64,000 bases of DNA from an uncultured Mycoplasmatota bacterium (GCA_900548695.1 URLC01000001.1:1-64000); one strand, 5' to 3'; shown: positions 7,909-17,701, numbered from the stretch's first letter. The notes: generated by a model from the sequence alone, not told the origin. Translations and numbers: made by a program.

Positions 7909-10187
7909 TTTTTTCCACCTTTACTACTTTCTATTTCATTATTATTAACTTCTAAAGACTTTAAAGCGGTCTTTAATGTTTTTATTTCTTGTTTTTGCTT
8001 TCGATGATTTGTTGGTAGTACAACTTCTTCTACAATTTGACCGTTTGATATGGCAATATACCAGTCTTGGCCTTTGTATATTTCATCATACTTTCTCTTG
8101 CTGACGGGTTCAAAAAATCTGGATTTATTTTCTTTTTCTTCCTCATCTTCAGTTAACAAAATATCTAAAGCTTTTATTCTAGTTAATTCTGATGTAGATA
8201 TATCTTCTTTGGCTTTGACTTTTTCTCTTTTTGTATAATAGGCTACTGGCATAGGAACTGTTGGATCTATGTTTACTTCTTCGATGTTTTTTCTAGTTCC
8301 TATTAGATAAGCTTGTATATCTAAATCAGCATGTGGAAATGGTTCTTCTAAATATTTACTCTCAATAATTGGGTAAAATTCATCTAATAATCTCATATCT
8401 GGTGAAATAAAAATATGCTCCAAAGAATCTTGGCTTTCTTGGGCTTTTATTAACATTTGAGTTGCTATTGCGCTTAAAAATTCTGGTTTGTATAGGTCTT
8501 TAGCTAAGCCTCTATCGGTATGAATTGGAGCTAACACTACATAATTTCCTCTGCGGAAACATAAGATTCTAGCTTTAAAACTGTCCGTTTCTTTTTCTTT
8601 TATCATGATTACATCAGCCATATGACCGTTTAAAGCCGAATAATAGGCTATTTCTCCGGCTCCTTCTGGTCCTATACAACTATAATCACAGTATTTTCCT
8701 ATTAGTAACCTTTCGCGATCAGAGTCATTTGCAGACTCATAATAATATTTTCCATATTCCCCTTCTACTGGTGGAATATAAGCATATTCCCTTTGTAGCA
8801 TACCTTCGTAAGTTTTTAAATAGTCAATGGGATTTCTACTTGTCATTTTATCTGATGATGATAATAATCCTACTATATCATCACCAATTGCTGCTATTGT
8901 AATATCATCTACACTAGTATAAGCATCTAATATCGATAGGAAAGATGCAAATTGTGGCATTGCCTCTGTCATTATTTCTATAGGAATTAGTTTTTCCTTG
9001 TACATTTTTTTTAAAATCCTAGGATAATTGCCGAGTAAAGCAATCATTTTCTTTGTATCTAGCTCTTCAAAATAACTAAAAAGTGGTAGTAAAAATTTAA
9101 TCCCACTTTGTAATGGTTCTGACTCTATGATATCTAATGCTTCTGTTTCAGTCATATTTTCTAGTAAACTGATGATATTTTGGTTAAGCTGAGCTTGAGT
9201 TCCTATTTTATAATTATTATAGTTATATGGTAAATCAAGTGACAATAGTTCTTCGTCATCTATAGTAACCCTATCTAAGAATTGTCTTTTTATTTGTGTA
9301 TATTTATCTAATATCGTAGTAATAGCTTGCTTGGATGCTGTTGGTAAAACTTTTTCAAGATGTTTTTCTGTTAGTTTCCCTTCTATAAATAAATTATTTA
9401 TAGCGGTTAACTCCAGGTTACCTATTTGGATATTTTCTTTTCTTAATCTCTTTAATGAATTTAGATAAATATTATAATCTTTTATTGCGTCTAATAATTC
9501 TTCTTTAGAAAGACCTAATTTTTCATATTCTTTAGTTTTAAGAAGATTATTAAATTTTTCCAATTTAGCTCTTATTTCTATACCTTTTTGCTTGTTTTTG
9601 GTATATGGTAGACTATGCCTTAACTCTTCTTGCTTTTGTTTCTTTTCTTTTTGTATATAACTATCTAATTGTTTATTTAATATTTCATTATAAAAAGAGT
9701 TTGTTTCTTCTCGTGGAAGGAATCCTTTTTCTTGATATAGTCCATATAGCCTATTTATTTCTTCAAAGAAACTATCATAATTATTTTTATCCTCTATCCT
9801 AGAAATTAACATATTCACTAAATTTTTAAAGTAAAAATCTTGGTTAAATTCATCTACTTTATCAAAGGTATTTAATATATACTCATTTATTTGGTTGACA
9901 TCATTAAATCTAAATTGTTTTTTGTTTTGCTTATATTTTATCTTGGCGATTCCGTCCATCATTTTGTCTAAAGTTAAATATAATTTTTCTTGAATATTAG
10001 GATCATCTTCATCAAAAGTCACTGCTAAACGTCTTAAAATTTTAGTGGCTGTTGGCCCTGTTAACTCACCATCTTTTGCTGATAGAAAATATGGTAAAAA
10101 GGCAATGAAATGAAAATCTTTTGTTTCTATTAAACTTAATATAGCTTCTTTTTCATCTTGGGTTAGTTTTTTATTTTTTTGTTTCAT
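7905..10187 (-). CDS. Large hypothetical protein, first gene of an unknown operon
   Basis: A 760-aa protein. I start it at 10187 because AGAGGG precedes that ATG; the longer frame would need a TTG start. The first 450 residues are mostly helical and charged, with no membrane segments. The region around 480-650 looks like a folded alpha/beta domain (YCDYSCIGPEGAGEIAYYSA, ILCFRRGNYVVLAP, HIFISPDMRLLDEF). I do not recognise a family, and no Walker or nuclease motif is visible. It leads a five-gene operon and overlaps the OB-fold gene by four bases. Confidence 0.6.
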   Translation of the reverse strand: MKQKNKKLTQDEKEAILSLIETKDFHFIAFLPYFLSAKDGELTGPTATKILRRLAVTFDEDDPNIQEKLYLTLDKMMDGIAKIKYKQNKKQFRFNDVNQINEYILNTFDKVDEFNQDFYFKNLVNMLISRIEDKNNYDSFFEEINRLYGLYQEKGFLPREETNSFYNEILNKQLDSYIQKEKKQKQEELRHSLPYTKNKQKGIEIRAKLEKFNNLLKTKEYEKLGLSKEELLDAIKDYNIYLNSLKRLRKENIQIGNLELTAINNLFIEGKLTEKHLEKVLPTASKQAITTILDKYTQIKRQFLDRVTIDDEELLSLDLPYNYNNYKIGTQAQLNQNIISLLENMTETEALDIIESEPLQSGIKFLLPLFSYFEELDTKKMIALLGNYPRILKKMYKEKLIPIEIMTEAMPQFASFLSILDAYTSVDDITIAAIGDDIVGLLSSSDKMTSRNPIDYLKTYEGMLQREYAYIPPVEGEYGKYYYESANDSDRERLLIGKYCDYSCIGPEGAGEIAYYSALNGHMADVIMIKEKETDSFKARILCFRRGNYVVLAPIHTDRGLAKDLYKPEFLSAIATQMLIKAQESQDSLEHIFISPDMRLLDEFYPIIESKYLEEPFPHADLDIQAYLIGTRKNIEEVNIDPTVPMPVAYYTKREKVKAKEDISTSELTRIKALDILLTEDEEEKENKSRFFEPVSKRKYDEIYKGQDWYIAISNGQIVEEVVLPTNHRKQKQEIKTLKTALKSLEVNNNEIESSKGGKK

Positions 10188-10250
10188 ATTTTCCCTCTTT
10201 AATTCAGTTGTTATCAATTTCTCTTTTATTTTATCATATTTATAGTTTGT

Positions 10251-10279
10251 TTGAAAGATGTCTTTCTTTGCGTTATAAT
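10251..10279 (+). promoter_or_regulatory. Sigma-A type promoter
   Basis: TTGAAA (10251-10256), a 17-bp spacer and TATAAT (10274-10279), placed 21 bp before the ATG of the PASTA protein gene. The -10 element is perfect. The region also lies upstream of the divergent unknown operon. Confidence 0.7.
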
Positions 10280-10300
10280 GGTATTATTCGAGGTGAAGTT

Positions 10301-11113
10301 ATGAAAACTTGTACAGTTTGTCAAACTGAAAATGAAAGTGATGCTCTTTATTGTAAAAGATGTGGAACTTCTTTTTTAGAGAGTAATCGAGAAGATATTA
10401 AAAAGCAAAAAGTTAAAGATAAAAAAAAGAAGGCAAAGTCCAAATGTAAAACTAAAACTAAATATAAAACTAAAATTAAAAATCAGAAAGTAACTAATAA
10501 AAAAGAAAAGTCAGGTTTCTTTTCTAAATTCTTTCTTTTTATGCTGATTATTTTACTAATTATCTTGGCTTTGGCATTGGGTGTTTTAGGATATCATTAT
10601 TATCAAGAAAATAATATTAAAGTTCCTGATGTTTTGGGTTATTCTTATGAAGAAGCTACAAATTTATTACTTAATGCTAATTTAAATTATAATCAAAAAA
10701 CAATATTTACAGATGAACCAGATGAAGTGGGTGTTGTTTTAAAGCAAAGCAAACGTGGTGGTAGTAAAACTCGAGAAAATACAGTTATTACGTTAACAGT
10801 TGGAGTGTTAGATAATCGTGTTGAAGTTCCTAAAGTTACAAGAATGTTACTGAAGGATGCAGTAACTGTTTTGAATCAAGCAGGAATTTCTTATCAAGTT
10901 GTTTATCAAGAATCTGATGATAAAGAAAATTTAGTTTTAAAGCAAAGTATTAAAGCTTCTAAAATAATTGAAAATACAGAAAGTATTACTTTAACAGTTT
11001 CTAAAGGTAAAAAAGAAGCGAGTGATTTGCCAGATGAAAGTGATGATAGTACAGAAAATATTAACGATGGTAGTATTCATGAGGCTAATGATACTTCTAC
11101 TTTAGAAAAGTAA
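10301..11113 (+). CDS. Zinc-ribbon, single-pass membrane protein with two PASTA domains
   Basis: A 270-aa protein starting at 10301 behind GAGGTGAAG. Its order is a four-cysteine zinc ribbon (CTVCQTENESDALYCKRCG) at the N-terminus, a very Lys-rich linker, one membrane helix (about 75-97), then two PASTA repeats (VPDVLGYSYEEATNLLL and VPKVTRMLLKDAVTVLN) and an acidic tail. PASTA domains bind peptidoglycan or muropeptides and are usually the outside half of PknB-type kinases or PBPs; here the cytoplasmic side is a zinc ribbon and not a kinase. A cell-wall sensing or scaffold role is inferred. Confidence 0.75.
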   Translation: MKTCTVCQTENESDALYCKRCGTSFLESNREDIKKQKVKDKKKKAKSKCKTKTKYKTKIKNQKVTNKKEKSGFFSKFFLFMLIILLIILALALGVLGYHYYQENNIKVPDVLGYSYEEATNLLLNANLNYNQKTIFTDEPDEVGVVLKQSKRGGSKTRENTVITLTVGVLDNRVEVPKVTRMLLKDAVTVLNQAGISYQVVYQESDDKENLVLKQSIKASKIIENTESITLTVSKGKKEASDLPDESDDSTENINDGSIHEANDTSTLEK

Positions 11114-11133
11114 AAAAAGGCTTATGCCTTTTT
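11114..11133. terminator. Bidirectional terminator
   Basis: AAAAAGGC/GCCTTTTT stem with a TTAT loop between convergent genes. It overlaps the stop codon of the YhgE/Pip gene. Confidence 0.75.
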
Positions 11134-13095
11134 CTTTTTATGTTGATATCTTATATCATTGACTATGTTAATTACTAAAAATACTAGAAATATAGCAAAA
11201 ACTATCATGAAGTTTTTTGTTAATAAGGTTGACTCTATTTTAATTAAAGATTCTTTTAATAGATTAATTGTATAAGACATTGGTAAAATTTTATGTAACC
11301 ACCTAAAACCAGCTGTTACCGTTTCAATTGGGAATGTTCCTCCAGCAGTGGCTAGTTGTAGAACTAACAATATTAAAGCAATAAACTTACCTATGTCTTT
11401 AAAGTTTGTGATTAAAAATTCAATTATCGCAACAAATGTATTGGCAATTAAGACTATTGATATATAGTATAACAAGAGATTAGTAATTTTAAAATCTAAT
11501 AAAATCTGTAATAATATTGCTAAAGTGATTGCTGATAGAGTTGCTAATAAATGATATAACCCAGTTCTTTGTAAATGATTTTTATTTTCAATTGATAATT
11601 TTTGAAAGCGATTTTCTTTATCATAGTATAAAACAATATAAAACATTAAACATCCTACCCACAAAGCAATTGATATGAAGAATGGTGAAAATGCTGTTCC
11701 ATATGATGATACTTCATTTACTTTTTTGGTTTCTACTTTAACTGGTTTTGCACTATATTCTTTTAGAGTTTCTACCTTTTTTACTTCTTCCTTGGTACTA
11801 GTTACTTTTTTGTTTAGTTCATTTTTTGCGGTTACAACACTAGAATTTAAGGTGTTAATTCCATTATTTAAGGAAGTGGTGCCAGTTGATAAGGATGTTA
11901 GTCCTGTTTTTAATTGTGCAGACTTCATAAATAACGTATTGATTCCATTAGAAAGTTCAATAGCACCAGTAGTTATTTGATTAGCACCTTCTTTTAAAGT
12001 CGTTATTCCCGTTTTTAAAGAATCTATTTTGGGTGGCAGATTGTTTAATACTGAAGTAGTATTATTCACGTTTGTTAGACCTTCATTTATCACTTTATTA
12101 GATGAATTAATCGTAGTTCCCATTAGGGCCAATGATTCAAATTTATTTAAATTATTATTATCTTTTTTTAATAAATTTTGTAGTTTGTAATATAAATCAT
12201 CTTTTGGATAATTTGACTCATCATATAAATGAGTAATTTGTTCAGCGATTTGTTGTTCTTCTTGCAATAGTAAATTTATATTTTCTACATAATTATCTAG
12301 CTGAACTGTTAAATCATTATTTCCTGTAGTTAGTTTGTCAATACTACCAGTTAATGTAGGAATACTATCTTTTAATGTTTCAAATTCAGCTGTTTTAGTA
12401 GATAATTCGTTAAGACCAGAGTTTAGAGTTTTTATTGATTCTGTTAATGTATCCGAACCATTTTTAGCAGTTTTTAAACCTGTATCGAATTGATCATAAC
12501 TGTCATTTAGAGTATTCGCTCCTACTTGTAATTTTTTACTTCCTTCATTTAAGCTTACTGTTCCCGAACTTAATTCATTAAAACCATTATTTATGGTATC
12601 CATTGCATTCGGAACAGATTTTATATTTTCACTTAAAGTAGAAACAATTTCTGAATTAATGGTATTATCTAAATTTGCTTCAACAGTTGTTACTACTTTA
12701 TCAATAATTTGACTAGCTAAATAGTTAGCTTTTTGATTTGGTGAATAAGTGATAGTTGGATGAATTTTATTATTTGTATCAATACTATCCATACTGTTAG
12801 AAAAATTATTTGGAATAGTAATTATGGCGTAATAATCTTCATTATACAATCCATCCATAGCTTTTTTTCTATCAACCACATTTAGTTTTAAGGTTTTTTT
12901 ATCTTTTATTTGATTGATTAACTCGTTACCCTTTTTTCCTTCATCTAAATTTACAACTGCTACCGGCAGATTATCAATATTTCCTTTACCATATGGGTTC
13001 CAATATGCTTTTAAATAAAAGAAACTATACATAAAGGGGATAATTAATACCGCAGCAATAATAACATATTTAAAATAATTTTTATTTTTATTCAT
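11122..13095 (-). CDS. YhgE/Pip-domain membrane protein
   Basis: A 657-aa protein with one N-terminal membrane helix (about 9-28), a long extracellular region and five or six C-terminal helices (about 470-650). The start of the extracellular part (YLKAYWNPYGKGNIDNLPVAVVNLDEG) is the conserved YhgE/Pip N-terminal signature shared with phage-infection proteins and with the EsaA/YueB component of type VII secretion. The middle contains repeated heptad-like stretches (LNEGSKKLQVGANTL, LSTGTTSLNNGINTL), typical of this family. It overlaps the TetR gene by eight bases (ATGAATAA), so the regulator and membrane protein form one operon. An ABC-2-like exporter role is often proposed; the substrate is unknown. 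Confidence 0.85.
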   Translation of the reverse strand: MNKNKNYFKYVIIAAVLIIPFMYSFFYLKAYWNPYGKGNIDNLPVAVVNLDEGKKGNELINQIKDKKTLKLNVVDRKKAMDGLYNEDYYAIITIPNNFSNSMDSIDTNNKIHPTITYSPNQKANYLASQIIDKVVTTVEANLDNTINSEIVSTLSENIKSVPNAMDTINNGFNELSSGTVSLNEGSKKLQVGANTLNDSYDQFDTGLKTAKNGSDTLTESIKTLNSGLNELSTKTAEFETLKDSIPTLTGSIDKLTTGNNDLTVQLDNYVENINLLLQEEQQIAEQITHLYDESNYPKDDLYYKLQNLLKKDNNNLNKFESLALMGTTINSSNKVINEGLTNVNNTTSVLNNLPPKIDSLKTGITTLKEGANQITTGAIELSNGINTLFMKSAQLKTGLTSLSTGTTSLNNGINTLNSSVVTAKNELNKKVTSTKEEVKKVETLKEYSAKPVKVETKKVNEVSSYGTAFSPFFISIALWVGCLMFYIVLYYDKENRFQKLSIENKNHLQRTGLYHLLATLSAITLAILLQILLDFKITNLLLYYISIVLIANTFVAIIEFLITNFKDIGKFIALILLVLQLATAGGTFPIETVTAGFRWLHKILPMSYTINLLKESLIKIESTLLTKNFMIVFAIFLVFLVINIVNDIRYQHKKKKA

Positions 13096-13657
13096 TATGT
13101 CCTCCCTCTATTATTAAACCATCTTGAAGTATAGAATTTACTTCCCTTACTACATCATCTTCTTTTAAATCCTTTTTATACTCAAAGAAAACAGAGAAAA
13201 ATATTTTATAAATAATAAATGCTGTTAAATTAGGATTACAATTTTTTATTGTTTTTCTAGTAATTTCCATTTGTATTTTTTTTTCTAAATAATTGATAAT
13301 TTCATCATCATATTGTGTTAAAAAATTAGATGTGATTCCCGTTAGCTCTTGTTCTTTGATAATACTTGCTACTAAAGGGCTTTTTTTTCTAAATTCTAAT
13401 ATAGCTTTTAGACCTTCTGTTATTCTTTTAGAAACACTTGATTGCTTGTTAGATACTTTTTCAAACCTTTCTTTCATTGCGTCTAACTCTTCTGTTATAA
13501 AATACTGAAACAACTCATCTTTATCTTTAAAATGATGATAAATTGTTTTCTTTGTTACGTGAGCTTTTTTAGCAATTTCATCCATAGAAATTTTTCTGTA
13601 TCCATACTCTTTAAATAATTCTCTTGCGACATTAATGATTTCAGCTTTTTTTTCCAT
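13088..13657 (-). CDS. TetR/AcrR-family regulator
   Basis: A 189-aa protein. Residues 1-50 are a TetR-type DNA-binding domain (KISMDEIAKKAHVTKKTIYHHFKDKDELF), followed by a divergent all-helical ligand domain. It is encoded upstream of and overlaps the YhgE/Pip membrane protein gene, so it most likely represses this operon and responds to a compound or stress handled by the membrane protein. GGAG precedes the ATG. A GTATACTTGGTAT-like imperfect palindrome near 13676-13690 could be its operator, though this is weak. Confidence 0.88.
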   Translation of the reverse strand: MEKKAEIINVARELFKEYGYRKISMDEIAKKAHVTKKTIYHHFKDKDELFQYFITEELDAMKERFEKVSNKQSSVSKRITEGLKAILEFRKKSPLVASIIKEQELTGITSNFLTQYDDEIINYLEKKIQMEITRKTIKNCNPNLTAFIIYKIFFSVFFEYKKDLKEDDVVREVNSILQDGLIIEGGHNE

Positions 13658-13726
13658 ATTATAATCTCCTATACTTGTATACCAAAATGGTTACTTAGTA
13701 TATTTTATGATTCTTTTTCTATTTTG

Positions 13727-15211
13727 TCAACTATTTTTTATATTTATTAACTCTTGAATAAATATAGAAGGGTTTTTATTAGGGGTTAAAAGATAAACAT
13801 AATTTTTGGTTCTGGTAAGAGCAACATAAAATAAACGTCTTTCTTCACTGTAGGGATATATATCTTTTTTATTTATCAATCTAAAAAGTTGACTATCTTT
13901 TATTTGACTAGGAAATCCTGTGATTTCTTGTCTTAAATTAAGTAAAATAACATTATCACTTTCTAATCCCTTAGATTTATGAATAGTCATATAGGTAATG
14001 TCTAGAGTTTCATAATTTTTAATTATCAATTTATCTTGTTTTAGCTTTATTTCATTATTCAAAATATCGTTGATATCAAAATTATTTCTGCCTAGTACTA
14101 AAATTTTTTGATTTATGTTATTGCTTAGTTCTTTAATAATTTGTAAAAAGCTTTTTTGGATATCATGATAGTTAATTATTTTAATCGGATTCTTTAAATT
14201 CTTTTTAGAATAAAGCTCTTTTTTTATTTGATATTTATTTTTTATAATAAATTTTCCTGCTATTTCAATTAGTTGTTGACTATTGCGATAAGTTTGTTCT
14301 AATTTCATAATTTTAGCATCTGGAAAATAAGTTGAAAAGTTTAAAAACAGACTTAGATCGCAACCAGTAAATTTATAGATTGATTGATAATCATCACCTA
14401 CCACCATTAACTTACTATTATTTTTCTTTATTATTTCTTTAATTAAATTAAAGCGAATTAGAGAAGTATCTTGATATTCATCAATAATAATATATTTGAT
14501 ATTTTTTAAAAAATGTGATTCAGTTACTAGTTTAGTAGCTTTGATAATCATGTCATCAAAGTCAATTTCGTTATTTTCAATTAAATAAGTTTGATATTTA
14601 ATAAAACAATTAAGTATCATAGTCAGAAGTGTTTTTTCTTGCCGATATTTTCTATAGTTTGGAGTCTTTTTAATTTTTGAAAGAAATATTAAGAAATCTG
14701 ATAAATTGTAATTATTACATTTCATTAATCTAATAAAACCAATAGAAGTTTTTTCTAATTGATATAATTCTTTTTTGGGAATTTCTGATGGTTTTCGATT
14801 TGGTATTTTTAAATATTTTAGTAATAGATTTAATAAGTATGGTGAATTATAAATGTCGTTAGTAAAAAATTCATCTACGATATCTTCTAATATATTACTA
14901 TCCGCTATTGCATAATCTATTTTTGCATCGTTTAATATTTCTAAAGATAATTTGTGAAATGTATAAGTTGGGACAGTCAAATTTAATTCATTTTTTATTT
15001 TTGCTTTTAAACTTAAAGTAGCAGCGTTCGTAAAAGTTAAGCATAAAATATCAGTTGATTGTAAGCCTTTTTCGTTTATTAAGTAAGCTATTTTCCCTAA
15101 TATTGTTAAAGTTTTTCCACTTCCAGCTCCGGCTGTTACTAATAAGTATTGAGCTGTTGTTTTTACTATTTCTTCTTGAACATTGTCTAAATGATATTTG
15201 CCTATTTTCAT
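13727..15211 (-). CDS. Compact UvrD/PcrA-type superfamily 1 helicase
   Basis: A 494-aa ATP-dependent 3'-5' DNA helicase. Motifs are intact: Walker A TAGAGSGKT, TxxNA-like LTFTNAATLSLK, motif II IIDEYQDT, motif III GDDYQSIYKFTG, motif IV TYRNSQQL, motif V TIHKSKGLE and motif VI FYVALTRTK. PcrA and UvrD are about 720-750 aa; this one lacks much of the 1B/2B insertions. It may therefore be regulated differently or depend on a partner. The gene is alone, with a ribosome binding site GGTGATG. The role is inferred to be repair or restart. Confidence 0.88.
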   Translation of the reverse strand: MKIGKYHLDNVQEEIVKTTAQYLLVTAGAGSGKTLTILGKIAYLINEKGLQSTDILCLTFTNAATLSLKAKIKNELNLTVPTYTFHKLSLEILNDAKIDYAIADSNILEDIVDEFFTNDIYNSPYLLNLLLKYLKIPNRKPSEIPKKELYQLEKTSIGFIRLMKCNNYNLSDFLIFLSKIKKTPNYRKYRQEKTLLTMILNCFIKYQTYLIENNEIDFDDMIIKATKLVTESHFLKNIKYIIIDEYQDTSLIRFNLIKEIIKKNNSKLMVVGDDYQSIYKFTGCDLSLFLNFSTYFPDAKIMKLEQTYRNSQQLIEIAGKFIIKNKYQIKKELYSKKNLKNPIKIINYHDIQKSFLQIIKELSNNINQKILVLGRNNFDINDILNNEIKLKQDKLIIKNYETLDITYMTIHKSKGLESDNVILLNLRQEITGFPSQIKDSQLFRLINKKDIYPYSEERRLFYVALTRTKNYVYLLTPNKNPSIFIQELINIKNS

Positions 15212-15351
15212 GTCATCACCGCTATCTAATATATAAATTCTAGCAATAATAGCAAATCATACATTTTTCTTTTTTTTAAATTTATTTAACACAAAAAAGA
15301 GAAAATGAGCTAGCATTTTCTTTTTTTTATTAGCACTTTATTAAGCATTTT

Positions 15352-15693
15352 TTAAAGTATTGAACCAATTATTATTCCTATTAAAATTATACCAGTCATT
15401 AGCATAACCATTATCACTATTAGCATAGCGTAGTTTGTTACTCCTGCTTTTCTTATGTTGTCATTTATTTTTTGATAAACTTTCTTATCAGTATAATCAA
15501 GGGTATTGTTAGGTTCTTTTTCATGATTGGTAAACATGGTTGATAAATCATCAGTTGATTGATTGGAATTCATTCTAGTTAGAGCTTTTTCTCTTATTCT
15601 TTTTAGTTCAGCTATTTTACTATTTGTTGATAAGATGGGACTATTGGCTACAGCATCTATCTTTCTTTCTGCTCTTTCTTTTATACTATTCAT
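15352..15693 (-). CDS. Small tail-anchored hypothetical protein
   Basis: A 113-aa protein with a charged helical N-terminal part (about 1-80) and one C-terminal membrane helix (YAMLIVIMVMLMTGIILIGIIIGSIL), so it is probably anchored with its N-terminus inside the cell. GGTGAT precedes the ATG. No family is recognised. It is co-oriented with the metal ATPase upstream, about 50 bp away, without an obvious terminator between them. Confidence 0.6.
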   Translation of the reverse strand: MNSIKERAERKIDAVANSPILSTNSKIAELKRIREKALTRMNSNQSTDDLSTMFTNHEKEPNNTLDYTDKKVYQKINDNIRKAGVTNYAMLIVIMVMLMTGIILIGIIIGSIL

Positions 15694-15746
15694 TCTATCA
15701 CCTAGTTTTATTATAACACTCTTTTATTGTTCCTTTACTTATTTTT

Positions 15747-17603
15747 CTAGTGGTTGACACTATTTTTTATGTTTAAAGTACGCATGGAATTTAGTATTGC
15801 TAGTATTGAAACACCTACATCTGCGAAAACTGCTGACATCATATTACAAATTCCTATAGCACCTAATATTAAAAATATTATTTTTACACTAATAGCTAGG
15901 TAAATATTTTGTTTGACTATTTTAAGAGTTCTTTCTGATAAAGTTATCGCTTTACCTATTTTTTCTAAATCGTCATCCATTATAACAACATCAGCGGCTT
16001 CAATTGCGGCATCACTTCCTAAAGCTCCCATAGCAATTCCAATATCAGCTCGGGTCAATACGGGAGCATCATTAAGACCATCTCCAACAAATGCTACTTT
16101 ATCTTTGGTTGGTTGCTGTTTTAAAATTTCTTCTAGTTTTAACACTTTATCTTGTGGTAATAACTCATAATATACTTTATCTAATTTTAATTCTTTAGCG
16201 ACTTTTTCTGCAATTTCTTTTTTATCACCCGTCAGCATAATTACATTTTTTATCCTTTTATTTTTTTGTAAAGATTTTATGGTTTTTTTGGCATTTACTT
16301 TTACTTTATCAGCAATAATGATGTAGCCTAAAAGTTTTCCTTCTACAGCTACGTAAACTATGGTTTCAATTTCTTTTACTTCAGGACAAGTAATATTATT
16401 TTCTTCCATTAATTTAATATTACCAACATAAACTTGTTTTTGATCTATTTTAACACTTATTCCTTTACCAGCAATTTCTTTTACAGCGGTTACTCTACTT
16501 GAATCAAGATTACTAGTTTTAGATTTGATTGCGAGAGCGATAGGATGATTAGAGTATATTTCGGCTAAAGATGCAATTTCAAGTGTTTTTTTCTGATCTT
16601 TTGAAACAGTTTTTATAACTTGAAATTTTCCTTCCGTTAAAGTACCTGTTTTATCAAAAACGATTGTTTTGGTATTAGCTAGTGTTTCTAAGTAGTTACT
16701 TCCTTTAATTAAAATTCCTTGCCTTGAAGCACCACCTATACCTCCAAAAAAGCCTAGAGGAACAGAAATAACCAAAGCACAAGGGCAAGAAATTACTAAG
16801 AACGTCATAGCTCTTTTTAGAGAATCAATTAAAGTAATTCCGTTTATAATTAGTGGTGGAATGATAGCTAATAATAATGCTAAGACTACGACTACTGGGG
16901 TATAGTATTTAGCAAATTTAGTAATAAATTTTTCAGCTTTTGCCTTTTTATTACTGGCATTTTCTACTAAATTTAAGATTTCTGAGGCGGTTGATTCTTC
17001 AAATTTTTTTGTCACCTTAATTGTTAGTATACCTGTTTTATTTATACAACCACTTAAAACCTGATCATTTTTTATAACTTCTTGAGGAAGAGATTCTCCA
17101 GTTAGAGCTGAAGTATCTAGAGTTGAGCTTCCTTTTTCTACTATCCCATCTAATGGTATTTTTTCACCTGGTTGAACTATAATTAAATCTCCTACTTTAA
17201 CTTTTTCGGGTGATATTTTCATTAGGCTTCCATCTTTTTCAATATTAGCATAATCCGGTCTAATATCCATTAAGTCGGTCACTGATTTTTTAGATTTGAT
17301 AATAGCATAAGACTGAAATGCTTCACCAATTTGATAAAGAAGCATTACTAATACTGCTTCTAAGTATTCACCAATTATCAAAGCTCCCATTGTCGCTAAA
17401 GACATTAAAAATTGCTCATCAAAAATTTGGCCTTTACCGATATGTTTCATAGCTTCTATTACCACTTCTAAACCGACAATTAGATAAGCCATTATATAAA
17501 TTATTACTTTCATATTATTATTTATTTCAAGGGATGTTGCTATAAATAGTAAACTACTTGCGATTATAATTTTAAGTGTAGCTATTTTAGTTTCTTTTGT
17601 CAT
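15747..17603 (-). CDS. Heavy-metal P1B-type ATPase (Zn/Cd/Pb efflux class)
   Basis: A 618-aa P1B-type ATPase. Visible features are the membrane metal site SCPCALVISVPL (Cys-Pro-Cys), the phosphorylation motif DKTGTLTEG, the TGES phosphatase motif, the HP dipeptide in SNHPIALAI, and the hinge GDGLNDAP. It lacks the N-terminal heavy-metal-associated domain found in many CadA/ZntA proteins, which explains its short length. It is transcribed divergently from an ArsR/SmtB regulator with two palindromic operators in between, matching metal-induced efflux of Zn, Cd or Pb. The exact metal is not provable from sequence. Confidence 0.92.
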   Translation of the reverse strand: MTKETKIATLKIIIASSLLFIATSLEINNNMKVIIYIMAYLIVGLEVVIEAMKHIGKGQIFDEQFLMSLATMGALIIGEYLEAVLVMLLYQIGEAFQSYAIIKSKKSVTDLMDIRPDYANIEKDGSLMKISPEKVKVGDLIIVQPGEKIPLDGIVEKGSSTLDTSALTGESLPQEVIKNDQVLSGCINKTGILTIKVTKKFEESTASEILNLVENASNKKAKAEKFITKFAKYYTPVVVVLALLLAIIPPLIINGITLIDSLKRAMTFLVISCPCALVISVPLGFFGGIGGASRQGILIKGSNYLETLANTKTIVFDKTGTLTEGKFQVIKTVSKDQKKTLEIASLAEIYSNHPIALAIKSKTSNLDSSRVTAVKEIAGKGISVKIDQKQVYVGNIKLMEENNITCPEVKEIETIVYVAVEGKLLGYIIIADKVKVNAKKTIKSLQKNKRIKNVIMLTGDKKEIAEKVAKELKLDKVYYELLPQDKVLKLEEILKQQPTKDKVAFVGDGLNDAPVLTRADIGIAMGALGSDAAIEAADVVIMDDDLEKIGKAITLSERTLKIVKQNIYLAISVKIIFLILGAIGICNMMSAVFADVGVSILAILNSMRTLNIKNSVNH

Positions 17604-17646
17604 ATTATCACCTTTTTTATATTTTTTTATGGTTGATAGTACTTTT

Positions 17647-17701
17647 ATTTGAGTAACTATTCAACTATTCTTTATCATTATATTTGAATGACTGTTCAAA
17701 T
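17647..17701. promoter_or_regulatory. Twin ArsR/SmtB-type operators
   Basis: The palindrome ATTTGAATGACTGTTCAAAT (17682-17701) has perfect 7-bp arms. A second copy at 17647-17666 shares 16 of 20 bases and starts 35 bp upstream. ATTTGAA-type arms resemble the CadC/SmtB operator class. Both copies lie between the metal ATPase and the regulator, so one dimer site per promoter is likely. Confidence 0.75.
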
